This document shows positions 35,568 to 43,678 of a DNA stretch of 64,000 bases, one piece after another. Origin of the DNA: Quisquiliibacterium transsilvanicum (GTDB lineage: Bacteria; Pseudomonadota; Gammaproteobacteria; Burkholderiales; Burkholderiaceae_E); NCBI RefSeq assembly GCF_014202215.1, contig NZ_JACHGB010000004.1:409255-473254 (forward strand). The letters are read 5' to 3'. The position numbers and the translations under genes were made by a program. Numbering within the stretch: the first letter of the stretch is position 1; each line of letters begins with the position of its first letter. Below the pieces are notes generated by a model that was not told where the DNA came from, made no database searches, and saw only the letters and a list, made by a program, of their open reading frames with translations.

Positions 35568-36459
35568 ATAGTGTCTGCGGCAGGCAGGCCGCCAGGTGCT
35601 CGACGAAGCCGCGCACCTTGGCGCTCAGGTGGCGCCGGTGCGGGTAGACGGCGCTGACCGTCAGCGTGCCGAGCTGCCAGCCGGGCAGCACCTCGACGAG
35701 GCTGCCCGCCAGCAGGGCATCGCCGAGCAGGAAGTGCGGCTGCAGGATGATTCCCTGGTCCTGCAGCGCCGCCTCGCGCAGCACGTCGCCGTTGTTGGCG
35801 CGCAGCGTCCAGGGGACGCGAACTTCGGTCGTGCTGCCGTCGGGCGCGGTGAGCTGCCACTCGTGCCGCGTGCTCTGCAGGCTGTAGGCCAGGCATCGGT
35901 GCTGCGCCAGGTCGGCCGGCGCCGCAGGAGCGCCGTGCCGCTCCAGGTAGGCCGGGCTCGCGCACAGCAGCATGCGCGTCGTGGCCAGCGGCCTGGCCAC
36001 CAGGCTGGAATCCGCGAGCCGGCCGATGCGGATCGCCAGGTCGAAGCCCTCCTCCAGCAGATCGACCACCCGATCGTTGACCTGCAGGTCGATGCGAAGC
36101 TCCGGGTGCAGCGCCATGAAGCCGGCCACTGCCGGGGCGAGGTGCCGCACACCGAAGGACACCGGCGCGCTCACCTTCAGCAGCCCGCGCGGGCGCTCGT
36201 CCAGCCGATGGACCGCTGCGTCCATCTCTTCGAGCTCGGCGAGCAGCTCCCGGCAGCGCTCGTAGTAGGCGTGGCCGGCTTCGGTGCGGCTGACGCGCCG
36301 GGTGGTGCGGTTGAGCAGGCGCGCGCCCAGGTGCTCCTCCAGCGCCCCGACATGCTTGGTCACCATGGAGCGGGCCATTTCGAGGCGGGCGGCTGCGCCG
36401 GTGAAGCTCTCGGCCTCCACCACCGCGCAGAACACCTTCATTCCGGTCAATCGGTCCAT
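35566..36459 (-). CDS. LysR-family transcriptional regulator
   Basis: Regulator of 297 residues. An N-terminal winged helix (about 1-62: MKVFCAVVEAESFTGAAARLEMARSMVTKHVGALEEHLGARLLNRTTRRVSRTEAG) is followed by an effector domain (about 90-290). It is of the CrgA/AaeR-like group. The gene is divergent from the DoxX and dioxygenase genes, the usual position for an activator or repressor of that pair, and an ATC-N9-GAT box lies between them. The stop codon lies against the terminator of the convergent binding-protein gene. Confidence 0.93.
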   Translation of the reverse strand: MDRLTGMKVFCAVVEAESFTGAAARLEMARSMVTKHVGALEEHLGARLLNRTTRRVSRTEAGHAYYERCRELLAELEEMDAAVHRLDERPRGLLKVSAPVSFGVRHLAPAVAGFMALHPELRIDLQVNDRVVDLLEEGFDLAIRIGRLADSSLVARPLATTRMLLCASPAYLERHGAPAAPADLAQHRCLAYSLQSTRHEWQLTAPDGSTTEVRVPWTLRANNGDVLREAALQDQGIILQPHFLLGDALLAGSLVEVLPGWQLGTLTVSAVYPHRRHLSAKVRGFVEHLAACLPQTL

Positions 36460-36463
36460 ATTG

Positions 36464-36523
36464 TTTCCTGAGAGGAAATAGTCCTGTTCGATTGTCTGTC
36501 TTTATTCGATCATGAGACTCGAT
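36464..36523. promoter_or_regulatory. LysR operator candidates between lysR and doxX
   Basis: Two symmetric elements occur in the 104-base divergent region. TTTCCT-GAG-AGGAAA is at 36464-36478, just beside the regulator start. ATC-N9-GAT is at 36509-36523, the classical LysR-type box (a T-N11-A form), flanked by CGATCA direct repeats. Binding by the neighbouring LysR is inferred. Confidence 0.5.
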
Positions 36524-36563
36524 CAGAATTACTGTCGTCAACTACACAAAACTGGGGGATGTG

Positions 36564-36989
36564 ATGAGCAATGGAAAGAGCGCCGTCGGCTCGAGCGGAG
36601 ATCTGGGCAGACTGGTGCTGCGGCTGTCGATCGGCGTGCTGATCGCCATGCACGGCATCGCGAAGCTGGGCGGAGACCTTGGCTGGATCGAGGGGATGCT
36701 GGGCAAGGCCGGCCTGCCCGCGGTGCTGGCCTACGGCGTCTATGTGGGCGAGCTGCTGGCGCCGGCGCTGCTGGTCGTGGGCCTGTGGACGCGCGCCGCG
36801 GCGCTGGTCGTGATGGTGAACATGCTGTTCGCCATCGGCCTGGTGCACATGCACGAACTCGGCGCCATTACCAAGACGGGCGCATGGGCGCTGGAGACGC
36901 AGGCTCTGTTCCTGTTCGGCGCACTGGCGATTGCGCTGCTCGGGGCGGGGCGCCATTCGCTGGGCGGCGCGAACGGCCGCTGGAACTGA
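36564..36989 (+). CDS. DoxX family membrane protein
   Basis: Small membrane protein of 141 residues with four hydrophobic segments, family DoxX. Characteristic pieces are LVLRLSIGVLIAMHGIAKLGGDLGWIEGMLGKAGLPAVLAYGVYVGELLAPALLVVGLWTRAAAL and LETQALFLFGALAIAL. Members often stand beside dioxygenase or quinone-modifying genes and may help redox handling at the membrane. ATG 36564 was chosen over GTG 36561. The DODA-type dioxygenase gene follows after 59 bases. Confidence 0.88.
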   Translation: MSNGKSAVGSSGDLGRLVLRLSIGVLIAMHGIAKLGGDLGWIEGMLGKAGLPAVLAYGVYVGELLAPALLVVGLWTRAAALVVMVNMLFAIGLVHMHELGAITKTGAWALETQALFLFGALAIALLGAGRHSLGGANGRWN

Positions 36990-37048
36990 CCCGGTCGCCG
37001 CGCGGCGCGGTTCGCGGCAGCGACCGTGCCGCGAAACAGGAGAACACG

Positions 37049-37858
37049 ATGACCAACGCATCCGAGCGCGCCGGCCGCATGCCGGCGATCTTCTTCGGCC
37101 ACGGCAGCCCGATGGTGACCGTGGGCGACAACGCCTGGACCCGCGCGTGGCGTGCGATCGGCGAGTCCATCGACGCTGGCGCCGGCCGGCCGCGTGCGGT
37201 GCTGATGGTGTCCGCCCACTGGACCACCCGCGGCACCGCAGTGACCGCAATGACGCAGCCGCGCACCATCCATGATTTCGGCGGCTTTCCGCCGGAACTC
37301 CATGCGATCGGCTACCCGGCGCCGGGCGCGCCCTGGCTCGCACAGCGGGTGGGCGAACTGCTCGCGCCGCAGCCGGTGGCGGCGGACCTGGAATGGGGGC
37401 TGGATCATGGCGCCTGGTCGGTGCTGCGCCACGCCTGGCCGCAGGCGGACGTGCCGGTGGTGCAGCTGTCGCTGGACCTGGAGCGGCCCGCCGGCTGGCA
37501 CCTGGAGCTGGCGCGCAGGCTGGCGCCGCTGCGCGACGAGGGCGTGCTGATCGCCGGCAGCGGCAACGTGGTGCACAACCTGCGCGCGATGGACTGGAGC
37601 GATCCGGACCGTCCGCCCTTCGACTGGGCCGCGCGCTTCGAGGAGTGGGTCCGCGCCCGGCTGCGGGCGGGGGACGCCGATGCGCTGGCGGATTACGCCG
37701 CGCAGGGGCGCGACGCGCTGATGTCGGTGCCTACGCCGGAGCACTACCTGCCGCTGCTCTACGTCGCGGCGCAGCGTCTGACCGGCGAGCCGGTTTCCTT
37801 CCCTGCCGAGGGGGATCAGCACGGCGCCATTTCGATGCTGGGTGTGCGCATCGGCTGA
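37049..37858 (+). CDS. DODA-type extradiol aromatic ring-opening dioxygenase
   Basis: Protein of 269 residues of the LigB/DODA family (E. coli YgiD group), which binds Zn or Fe through conserved His residues. The motifs seen are PAIFFGHGSPM, LMVSAHWTT, IHDFGGFPPELHAIGYPAPG, WGLDHGAWSVL and IAGSGNVVHNLR. It probably opens a catechol-type ring. ATG 37049 follows a CAGGAGA ribosome-binding site. With doxX and the divergent LysR gene it forms a common three-gene unit. Confidence 0.93.
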   Translation: MTNASERAGRMPAIFFGHGSPMVTVGDNAWTRAWRAIGESIDAGAGRPRAVLMVSAHWTTRGTAVTAMTQPRTIHDFGGFPPELHAIGYPAPGAPWLAQRVGELLAPQPVAADLEWGLDHGAWSVLRHAWPQADVPVVQLSLDLERPAGWHLELARRLAPLRDEGVLIAGSGNVVHNLRAMDWSDPDRPPFDWAARFEEWVRARLRAGDADALADYAAQGRDALMSVPTPEHYLPLLYVAAQRLTGEPVSFPAEGDQHGAISMLGVRIG

Positions 37859-37890
37859 CGCGCCAGGGCGGCCGGCGCAGGGGCCGGCGT

Positions 37891-37921
37891 GCGCCGGTCG
37901 ATGCGCCGGTCGATGCGCCGG
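37891..37921 (+). repeat. 12-bp tandem repeat after the dioxygenase gene
   Basis: GCGCCGGTCGAT is repeated 2.6 times between the dioxygenase stop and the convergent bacterioferritin gene. It has no coding role. Confidence 0.8.
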
Positions 37922-37956
37922 CAGGCCCCTCGGTGCCGTGGTGCGGCGTCAGGTCC

Positions 37957-37979
37957 CGGCGAGGCGTGAGGCCTCGCCG
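37957..37979. terminator. Hairpin between dioxygenase and bacterioferritin genes
   Basis: CGGCGAGGC/GCCTCGCCG stem (9 bp) with a GTGAG loop, in the middle of a convergent intergenic region. Suitable as a bidirectional terminator, though without T-runs. Part of the hairpin derives from a duplication of the bfr 3' end (37971-37983 repeats 37994-38006). Confidence 0.5.
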
Positions 37980-38006
37980 TCGCGCGGCTTCACGCCTCGC
38001 CGTCGC
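37971..38006 (-). repeat. Direct duplication of the bacterioferritin gene 3' end
   Basis: The 13 bases GCCTCGCCGTCGC at 37994-38006, which encode the last residues of bacterioferritin, recur at 37971-37983 just beyond the stop codon. The copies are 23 bases apart. Confidence 0.8.
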
Positions 38007-38469
38007 CCATCATCGACTGCTGATAGTTCTGCAGGCCCACGCGCCCGATCAGCTCGAGCTGGGTTTCGAGCCAGTCGATGTGCTCCTCGGTGTCGTCCAG
38101 GATGTCCTGCAGCAGCGCCCGCGACACGTAGTCGCGCAGCGCCTCGCACCTGGCGATGCCGTCACGGACCGTTTCACGCGAGACCTGTTCCAGCTTCAGG
38201 TCGCAGGACAGGATCTCGGCGGTGTCCTCGCCGATCAGCAGCTTGTGCAGATCCTGCAGGTTCGGCAGCCCGTCGAGCATCAGGATGCGGTCGACCAGGC
38301 GGTCGGCGTGCTTCATCTCGCCGATCGACTCTTCGTACTCCTTCTTCGCCAGCCGGTGCAGGCCCCAGTGGCCGTACATCCGCGAATGCAGGAAGTACTG
38401 GTTGATCGCGCTCAGCTCGTTCTTCAGCTGTGCGTTCAGGCAGGCAATGACTTCTGCGTCACCCTTCAT
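37990..38469 (-). CDS. bfr: Bacterioferritin
   Basis: Iron-storage subunit of 159 residues. All ferroxidase ligands are in place (E18, E51, H54, with E94 and E127/H130 in the second half) and the haem ligand Met52 is present, so this is a haem-binding Bfr and not a plain ferritin. It assembles into a 24-mer shell in the cytoplasm. ATG 38469 follows AAGGAG. The bacterioferritin-associated ferredoxin gene lies 117 bases upstream on the same strand, a standard pairing for iron release. Confidence 0.95.
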   Translation of the reverse strand: MKGDAEVIACLNAQLKNELSAINQYFLHSRMYGHWGLHRLAKKEYEESIGEMKHADRLVDRILMLDGLPNLQDLHKLLIGEDTAEILSCDLKLEQVSRETVRDGIARCEALRDYVSRALLQDILDDTEEHIDWLETQLELIGRVGLQNYQQSMMGDGEA

Positions 38470-38586
38470 GGTGTGCGCTCCTTCGGTGACCAAGGGCCGA
38501 GGTTAGCACTGCAGGGGACGCGGGCCCCGTCGCGCAGGGGTATTGCCGGGGCGATGCGGGCGCGGCCCGGGCCGCCGACCGCGTGC

Positions 38587-38793
38587 TCAGGCGCCGACCC
38601 GGCGCAGCTCGGTGGCTGCCAGGCCTGCGCCGCCAGCGTGGCCGGCCAGCAGCGCGTGGACCGAATCGGTGCAGGCGCCGCAGCAGGTCGACACGCCGGT
38701 CTCCATCTGCAGGGTGTCGAAGCAGGTCGCTCCGGACTCGATGGTTTCGCGGAGCTGACGCTCGTTGAGCGCCTTGCACATGCAGATGATCAT
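38587..38793 (-). CDS. bfd: Bacterioferritin-associated ferredoxin
   Basis: [2Fe-2S] protein of 68 residues. Cluster ligands are C4 and C6 (MIICMCKAL) and C38 and C41 (CCGAC), giving the CxC...CxxC form of Bfd. It reduces the haem of bacterioferritin so that stored iron leaves as Fe2+. The C-terminal 20 residues are Gly/Ala-rich. It is upstream of bfr on the same strand. Iron control is expected, but I could not identify a convincing Fur box. Confidence 0.92.
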   Translation of the reverse strand: MIICMCKALNERQLRETIESGATCFDTLQMETGVSTCCGACTDSVHALLAGHAGGAGLAATELRRVGA

Positions 38794-38828
38794 CGTCGGG
38801 CCATGTCGGGTGGGATGGCGCGAATTAT

Positions 38829-38850
38829 AAACGCGAAGCGTTCGCATTCG
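38829..38850 (-). promoter_or_regulatory. Dyad in the bfd promoter region
   Basis: Minus strand shows GCGAA-CGC-TTCGC, an inverted repeat with a 3-base centre, next to a TTTATAAT stretch that could be a -10 element. It may be an operator for iron or redox control, but it does not fit the Fur consensus. Confidence 0.3.
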
Positions 38851-38960
38851 CATATATCGGCCCTGTCGTGCGCGTGGCCTTCCGCGGTTCGCGCCGGCCG
38901 GTCAGCCGTGCCCCGGCCGGTCGGAAGCGCCCCGGCCGAGCTGTGTCGCGCCAGAGCCGC

Positions 38961-39020
38961 CGCAGTCACGCCAGTGCCGCCGCAGTCACGCCAGTGCCGC
39001 CGCAGTCACGCCAGTGCCGC
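38961..39020 (-). repeat. Three 20-bp tandem repeats over the serine hydrolase stop codon
   Basis: CGCAGTCACGCCAGTGCCGC occurs three times with no mismatch (38961, 38981, 39001), preceded by one degenerate copy (38943-38960). The copy at 39001 encodes the last residues and TGA of the serine hydrolase; the others repeat that end downstream. Confidence 0.95.
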
Positions 39021-40193
39021 GTACACCAGGCTGCGGAACAGCGTGCGGCAGTACTCGCGCTGGTTCGGCGCCTGCACCAGCAGCAGCGCGTAGAGTTCCT
39101 CGCGCGGGTCCACCCAGAAGGTGGTGCCTGCCAGCCCGCTCCAGAAGTACTGCCCGACGCTGCCCGGGGTGGCGTCGATGCCCGCCTGCAGGCGCACCGC
39201 GAAGCCCAGGCCGAAGCCATGACCGGGCGGCAGCAGGGTCGACTGGCTCGGGATCGCGCCGAGGTGGTCGGCGGTCATCCACTCGAGCGTCTTGCGCCCG
39301 ATCAGGCGCACGCCGTCAAGGCTGCCGCCGTTCTGCAGCATCTGCAGGAAGCGCGCGTAGTCGATCGCGGTCGACACCAGTCCGCCGCCGCCGGATTCGA
39401 AGCGCGGCGGCTCGGTCACCTTCACCAGGCGGACCGGCGCGCCGCTGTCCGGGTCGACGGGGAAGGCGTCGGCAAGGCGATGCTGCTTTTCCTGCGGGAC
39501 GTGGAAACCGGTGTCCACCATGCCGAGCGGCTCAAGGATCCGCTCGGCCAGGAACTCGCCCAGGGTCTTGCCCGAGACGACCTCCACCAGGCGCCCTAGG
39601 GTGTCGGTGGAGCGGCTGTACTCCCAGCGGGCGCCCGGCTGGTGCATCAGCGGCAGCGACGCCAGCTGCTCGCTGAACTCCGCGTTGGTCTTCGACAGCG
39701 AGCCCACCCTGAGCTCGGCGTAGCGGCGCTGCACCGGCGAGTCGCCGGTGAACTCGTAGGCCAGCCCGGAGGTGTGCCGGAGCAGGTCCTGGACAGTGGC
39801 GTCGCGTGCCACCGGAACCAGTTCCATGCCGCCGTCGCGCTGCACCGCAACCTTCTGTGCCGCGTACTCCGGCAGGTGCCGGCTGACCGGGTCGTCGAGC
39901 AGCAGCCGGCCCTCCTCGACCAGCATCATCACTGCCAGCGAGACGATCGGCTTGGTCATCGAGTAGATCCGGAAGAGGGCGTCGTGCGCCATCGGGATGC
40001 CGCGGACGGGGTCTGCCATGCCCAGGGCCTCGAACCATCCGATCCGGCCGCGCCGGCCGACGAGCATCACTGCGCCGGGCAGCCGCCCGAGTTCGATTTC
40101 CGCCCGGAAGGCGTCCGACAGGCGCGTGAGCTGGGCAGGCGCCAGGCCCAGTTCGTAGGGGTCGGCGACGGGCAGCGACGGGGAGGCGGGCAT
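39006..40193 (-). CDS. Serine hydrolase of the beta-lactamase/EstB family
   Basis: Protein of 395 residues in the class C beta-lactamase-like superfamily. The active-site SxxK motif is S-M-T-K (IYSMTKPIVSLAVMMLVEEGRL). The second element YxN is replaced by Tyr-Ser-Arg (WEYSRSTDTLG), as in EstB-type esterases. No signal peptide is seen, so it is probably cytoplasmic. It is more likely an esterase or peptide hydrolase than a resistance enzyme. ATG 40193 is preceded by weak purine-rich sequence. The 3' end is built from a 20-base tandem repeat. Confidence 0.9.
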   Translation of the reverse strand: MPASPSLPVADPYELGLAPAQLTRLSDAFRAEIELGRLPGAVMLVGRRGRIGWFEALGMADPVRGIPMAHDALFRIYSMTKPIVSLAVMMLVEEGRLLLDDPVSRHLPEYAAQKVAVQRDGGMELVPVARDATVQDLLRHTSGLAYEFTGDSPVQRRYAELRVGSLSKTNAEFSEQLASLPLMHQPGARWEYSRSTDTLGRLVEVVSGKTLGEFLAERILEPLGMVDTGFHVPQEKQHRLADAFPVDPDSGAPVRLVKVTEPPRFESGGGGLVSTAIDYARFLQMLQNGGSLDGVRLIGRKTLEWMTADHLGAIPSQSTLLPPGHGFGLGFAVRLQAGIDATPGSVGQYFWSGLAGTTFWVDPREELYALLLVQAPNQREYCRTLFRSLVYAALA

Positions 40194-40374
40194 GGTGTGA
40201 TCCAGGGTGGAATTCGGTCCGCCAGCATATCGGCTGCCCCGCCGCCGGGAGGGAGCAGGGCCGCAGGGATCGGAACGGCGGCGAGCGCGGACCGGCCGGC
40301 GTCCGGTCGTCTCCCGGCCGAGCGCGCGCGCAGCAGCGCGGCGATCGTCAGGGCGAGCGCGTGCGGCCCGCCGT
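40194..40374. other. Intergenic region without recognisable elements
   Basis: The 181 bases between the serine hydrolase start and the EF-G-like stop are very GC-rich. I see no gene, terminator or promoter that can be supported. Confidence 0.5.
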
Positions 40375-42429
40375 TCAGTCGTCGTCCGGGCTCGTCCCGT
40401 GCGCCTCGACCAGCCGCCGCTGCAGCGCCGGCGGCGCCGGGGCGTAGTGCGCGAAGACATGGTCGTAGGCGCCGGCCCCGCCGGTCATCGCCTTGAGCCG
40501 CGAAGCGTAGTCGGCGAGCTCGCCGAGCGGTACCAGCGCGGACACCGTCGCGGTGCCGTCCGCCCGCATCGACGTGCCGGTGACGTGGCCGCGCCGCGCC
40601 GAGATGTCGCCCGTGATCTCGCCGATCGAAGCCTCCGGCGCCACGACCTCCACCGCGACGATCGGCTCGAGCACCACCGGCGCGGCCAGGCGGATCGCGT
40701 CGATCGCCGCCTTGCGGCCGGCAGTGATGAAGGCGACCTCCTTGCCGTCGACCGGATGAGTCTTGCCGTCGTGCACGACGACCCGCAGGTCGATCACCGG
40801 GGAGCCTGCGATCACTCCCTCGGCGAGCGCCTGCCGCACTCCCTTCTCCACCGCGGGCATGAACACGCCCGGGATTGCGCCGCCCTTGACCTGGTCGACG
40901 AACTCGAAGCCCGCGCCGCGCTCGAGCGGCTCCACCCTCAGCATCACTTCGCCGAACTGTCCGGCGCCGCCCGACTGCTTGCGATGGCGGTGATGCCCCT
41001 CGGCCTGAGCGGTGATGGTTTCGCGGTAGGGCACGCGCGGCGGGCGGGTGTCCACCTCCAGCCGGTAGCCGCGCGCCAGCCGGTCGAGCTTGGCCTGCAG
41101 GTGAACCTCGCCCACGCCGCGGATCACCCAGGCATGGCTGCGGTCGTCGCGCTCCAGGCTCATCGAGGGATCCTCGGCGGCCAGCCTGGCCAGCGCTTCC
41201 GAGAGCTTCTGCTCGTCCCCCTGCCGCCGTGGCGACAGCGCCAGCCCGTGCATCGGCGCCGGCAGCACGCTGGCCTTCAGGTGGATGTGGTCTTCGTCGT
41301 GCGAGTCGTGCAGCACGGCGTCGAAGTGGAGTTCGTCGACGCGGGCGATCGCGCCGATCTCGCCGGGCTGCAGGCTGGGCGCTTCGATCAGTTCCTTGCC
41401 GTGGACCCGGTACAGATGCGCTACCCGGATCGGCCGGCGGGCGTCGCCGACGAACAGCTGCATGTCCTTGCGCACCGTGCCCTGGAACACGCGGAAGGCG
41501 CCGACCCGGCCCATGTACGGATCGATCGAGACCCGGAACACGTGCGCGACCGCATGCGCGCCCGGATCGGGACGGGCGGCGAAAGACTGCGCGTCCGGCG
41601 CGCCGGGGTCGCCCCGGAAGAACTGCGGCGGATTGGCTTCCAGCGGCGAGGGGGCGAGCGTCGTGACGATGTGCAGCAGTTCGGCAACGCCCGCGCCGGT
41701 GCGGGCCGAAGTGAACATGACCGGGATCAGGCGGCCGTCGCGCAGCGCCTTCTCGAACGGTGCGTGCAGCTCCTCTTCAGTTGGATCGGCTCCCTCGTCC
41801 AGGTAGCGCGCCAGCAGGGTCTCGTCGTCCTCGACCAGGCGGTCGATCAGCGCACGGTGCGCGCCGGCGACGGAGTCCAGGTCGGACTCGCCGTCCTCGT
41901 GCGACAGGAGTTCCACCACGTCGCGTCCGTGGTGCGCTGGCAGGTCGAGGAACATGCATTGGCTGCCGAAGCGTTCCCGTATCTCCCCCACCACGCCGGC
42001 GAGGTCGGCGCGCTCTGCGTCGATGCCGTTGACCACGATCATCCGGCACATGCCGCGCTCGCCCGCCGCGCGCATCATGCGTTCGGTCATCGCACGCACC
42101 CCGGTGCGCGCGTCGATCACCACCAGCGCGGTGTCGGCCGCCGCCAGGGCGGCGATCGACTGCCCCGCAAAATCCGGCAGGCCAGGGGTGTCGGCCAGGT
42201 ACAGCCGATGACCCGCCCATTCGAAATTGACCAGGGCGGTCTGCACCGAATGGCCGAGCTCGCGCTCGAGCGGGTCGTGGTCGCAGACCGTGTTGCCCTT
42301 CTCTACGCTTCCCGGGGCCGGCAGCGCGCCGGCCGCGGCGAGGAGCGCCTCCGCCAGCGAGGTCTTCCCGGCCCCGGCTTGCCCCACCAGGACGAGGTTG
42401 CGGATTGCGCTTGGCGAGGCTTCGGACAT
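40375..42429 (-). CDS. EF-G-like translational GTPase (EF-G paralogue)
   Basis: Protein of 684 residues with the five-domain EF-G layout. G1 is [10 protein letters not shown]3 is [10 protein letters not shown], but the G4 motif NKxD is replaced by N-G-I-D ([12 protein letters not shown]), so guanine recognition is altered. Domain IV ([39 protein letters not shown]) and domain V ([31 protein letters not shown]) are intact. This is the divergent EF-G paralogue group, separate from the fusA in str operons; its role in the cell is not settled. No ribosomal protein genes are nearby. Confidence 0.9.
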   Translation of the reverse strand: MSEASPSAIRNLVLVGQAGAGKTSLAEALLAAAGALPAPGSVEKGNTVCDHDPLERELGHSVQTALVNFEWAGHRLYLADTPGLPDFAGQSIAALAAADTALVVIDARTGVRAMTERMMRAAGERGMCRMIVVNGIDAERADLAGVVGEIRERFGSQCMFLDLPAHHGRDVVELLSHEDGESDLDSVAGAHRALIDRLVEDDETLLARYLDEGADPTEEELHAPFEKALRDGRLIPVMFTSARTGAGVAELLHIVTTLAPSPLEANPPQFFRGDPGAPDAQSFAARPDPGAHAVAHVFRVSIDPYMGRVGAFRVFQGTVRKDMQLFVGDARRPIRVAHLYRVHGKELIEAPSLQPGEIGAIARVDELHFDAVLHDSHDEDHIHLKASVLPAPMHGLALSPRRQGDEQKLSEALARLAAEDPSMSLERDDRSHAWVIRGVGEVHLQAKLDRLARGYRLEVDTRPPRVPYRETITAQAEGHHRHRKQSGGAGQFGEVMLRVEPLERGAGFEFVDQVKGGAIPGVFMPAVEKGVRQALAEGVIAGSPVIDLRVVVHDGKTHPVDGKEVAFITAGRKAAIDAIRLAAPVVLEPIVAVEVVAPEASIGEITGDISARRGHVTGTSMRADGTATVSALVPLGELADYASRLKAMTGGAGAYDHVFAHYAPAPPALQRRLVEAHGTSPDDD

Positions 42430-42501
42430 GGTTTCGTCTCCCCGGTGACCACGCCGTCATTGGACACCCGCACGGCGCCCTTGTCAGCCGCAGAAGAAAA
42501 C

Positions 42502-42531
42502 TTGCCGCGCGCCGAGAAATGGGCGTATACT
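42502..42531 (+). promoter_or_regulatory. Sigma-70 promoter of the cold-shock gene
   Basis: TTGCCG at 42502-42507 and TATACT at 42526-42531, spaced by 18 bases. The predicted start near 42538 gives a 5' leader of about 160 bases before the cold-shock ATG. Long leaders are usual for cspA-type genes, where the leader structure responds to temperature. Confidence 0.65.
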
Positions 42532-42701
42532 CCGTTTTGCAGTCGATTCAAGCAGTGTATCTAGCGGTTCCCAAGCGCCGTCCTTTTCGAGGCGCGCCTA
42601 GGTTGTTCCCCAGCTACGTTTCTTGTCCGTTTGCACCCCCGGGTTCGATTCCCAATACAGGATTCGATCCCATCAATCAATTAATTTCAGGAAACGTAGC
42701 A

Positions 42702-42917
42702 ATGAGCGGCACTACCCAAACCGGCATCGTCAAATGGTTCAACGAGTCCAAGGGCTTCGGCTTCATCAGCCCGGACGGCGGTGGCGAGGATCTTTTCGCG
42801 CACTTCTCGGAAATCCAGGGCTCGGGCTTCAAGACCCTGGCCGAAGCGCAGCGCGTGCAGTTCGAGGTCAAGCGTGGCCCGAAGGGCCTGCAGGCCGCTG
42901 CCATCCGCCCCCTGTAA
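42702..42917 (+). CDS. Cold-shock protein, CspA family
   Basis: Single OB-fold protein of 71 residues. RNP1 is KGFGFISPD and RNP2 is DLFAHFSEI, and [16 protein letters not shown] is the family hallmark. It binds single-stranded RNA/DNA and acts as an RNA chaperone. It has its own promoter and a strong terminator, so it is monocistronic. A CAGGAAAC ribosome-binding site precedes ATG 42702. The leader of about 160 bases is a candidate thermosensor. Confidence 0.95.
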   Translation: MSGTTQTGIVKWFNESKGFGFISPDGGGEDLFAHFSEIQGSGFKTLAEAQRVQFEVKRGPKGLQAAAIRPL

Positions 42918-42981
42918 TACGGGACGGAGGGCCGCCACTGGCGGCCCGGCGCTAGCCCGCGCAAGCGAGGCAAGCCGAAAG

Positions 42982-43008
42982 AACCGCAGCCGAGAGGCTG
43001 CGGTTTTT
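42982..43008 (+). terminator. Intrinsic terminator of the cold-shock gene
   Basis: Ten-base-pair stem AACCGCAGCC/GGCTGCGGTT with a GAGA tetraloop, followed by a run of T residues ending TTTAT. Strong rho-independent form, 64 bases after the stop codon. Confidence 0.92.
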
Positions 43009-43071
43009 ATTTGTGCGCGCGGCACGGGCGCACTATCGCCTGATCGGCGCCCGATCAGCGCCCGATCAGTC

Positions 43072-43449
43072 TCACCGGTGGTAGTGGTGCTCGCGGTGGC
43101 CGCGGTGCTTCCAGTGGCCCTTGGGCCTGTGGCGCTGGACCGGCGCCACCGCATGCCAGGGCTGGCCGTAATAGGGGAGCGCCACCGGGTGGGCGACCAC
43201 CCTGGGCGCGTGGTAATGCATCCTGGGCGGGGGCGCGTAGACGACCGCGGGCGGCGGGGCGTACATGACCGCGGGCGGGGGCGCATACATGACCGCGGGC
43301 GGCATGACGACCATCGGCACGCCGATCGCGACTGCGCCGCCGCCGTGTGAGCCCATGGTGACCGACCAGGCCACATCGCGGGCCGAGGCGGCACCGCTGG
43401 CGAGCAGGCTTGCGCCGGCCAGGACGGCCGAAGCCAGGATCTTTTTCAT
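43072..43449 (-). CDS. Small secreted protein with Pro/Tyr/His-rich repeats
   Basis: Protein of 125 residues, not assignable to a family. A clear signal peptide (MKKILASAVLAGASLLASGAASA) is followed by a short hydrophobic stretch and three repeats of PPAVMYAP (the last as PPAVVYAP). The C-terminus is very basic and His-rich (QRHRPKGHWKHRGHREHHYHR). The character suggests a cell-envelope or metal-binding role, similar to small PXPV-repeat proteins of betaproteobacteria. ATG 43449 was chosen because it starts the signal peptide. The open frame to 43521 lacks a better start. Confidence 0.75.
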   Translation of the reverse strand: MKKILASAVLAGASLLASGAASARDVAWSVTMGSHGGGAVAIGVPMVVMPPAVMYAPPPAVMYAPPPAVVYAPPPRMHYHAPRVVAHPVALPYYGQPWHAVAPVQRHRPKGHWKHRGHREHHYHR

Positions 43450-43580
43450 TCGACACCTCCGCATGGTTCCGGTCGCGAAACCAGCGCGGCACCCCGGAGG
43501 AGCGCTGCGCCCTGGATCCACGACCTCATGCTTCGATGCTAGCCGGGGTCGGGCCCGAAGCGCCCGCTGGCTTACAAAGC

Positions 43581-43595
43581 GTTACCGCTGTTACC
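43581..43595 (-). promoter_or_regulatory. GTTACC direct repeat upstream of the secreted repeat protein
   Basis: GTTACC-GCT-GTTACC on the plus strand (GGTAAC-AGC-GGTAAC toward the gene), a 9-base-period direct repeat about 130 bases before the ATG. It could be a regulator site, but no matching regulator is known here. Confidence 0.25.
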
Positions 43596-43678
43596 TCATC
43601 GCCAGGGACGCATGCCGGCCGCCGGCGGCCGCAGGCCGGGCGCGGCAGCCCGGGCGCGCGCGGACACCATCGGGATGT

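Noticed and set aside
38829-38850. Fur box in front of bfd
   Set aside because: The dyad does not resemble the AT-rich Fur consensus; kept only as a low-confidence dyad.
38943-39020. Possible CRISPR-like array
   Set aside because: The 20-base units are directly adjacent with no spacers; it is a tandem repeat.
43616-43631. Perfect 16-base palindrome CGGCCGCCGGCGGCCG
   Set aside because: Composed only of G and C in a very GC-rich region; chance palindromes are expected and no gene start is near.
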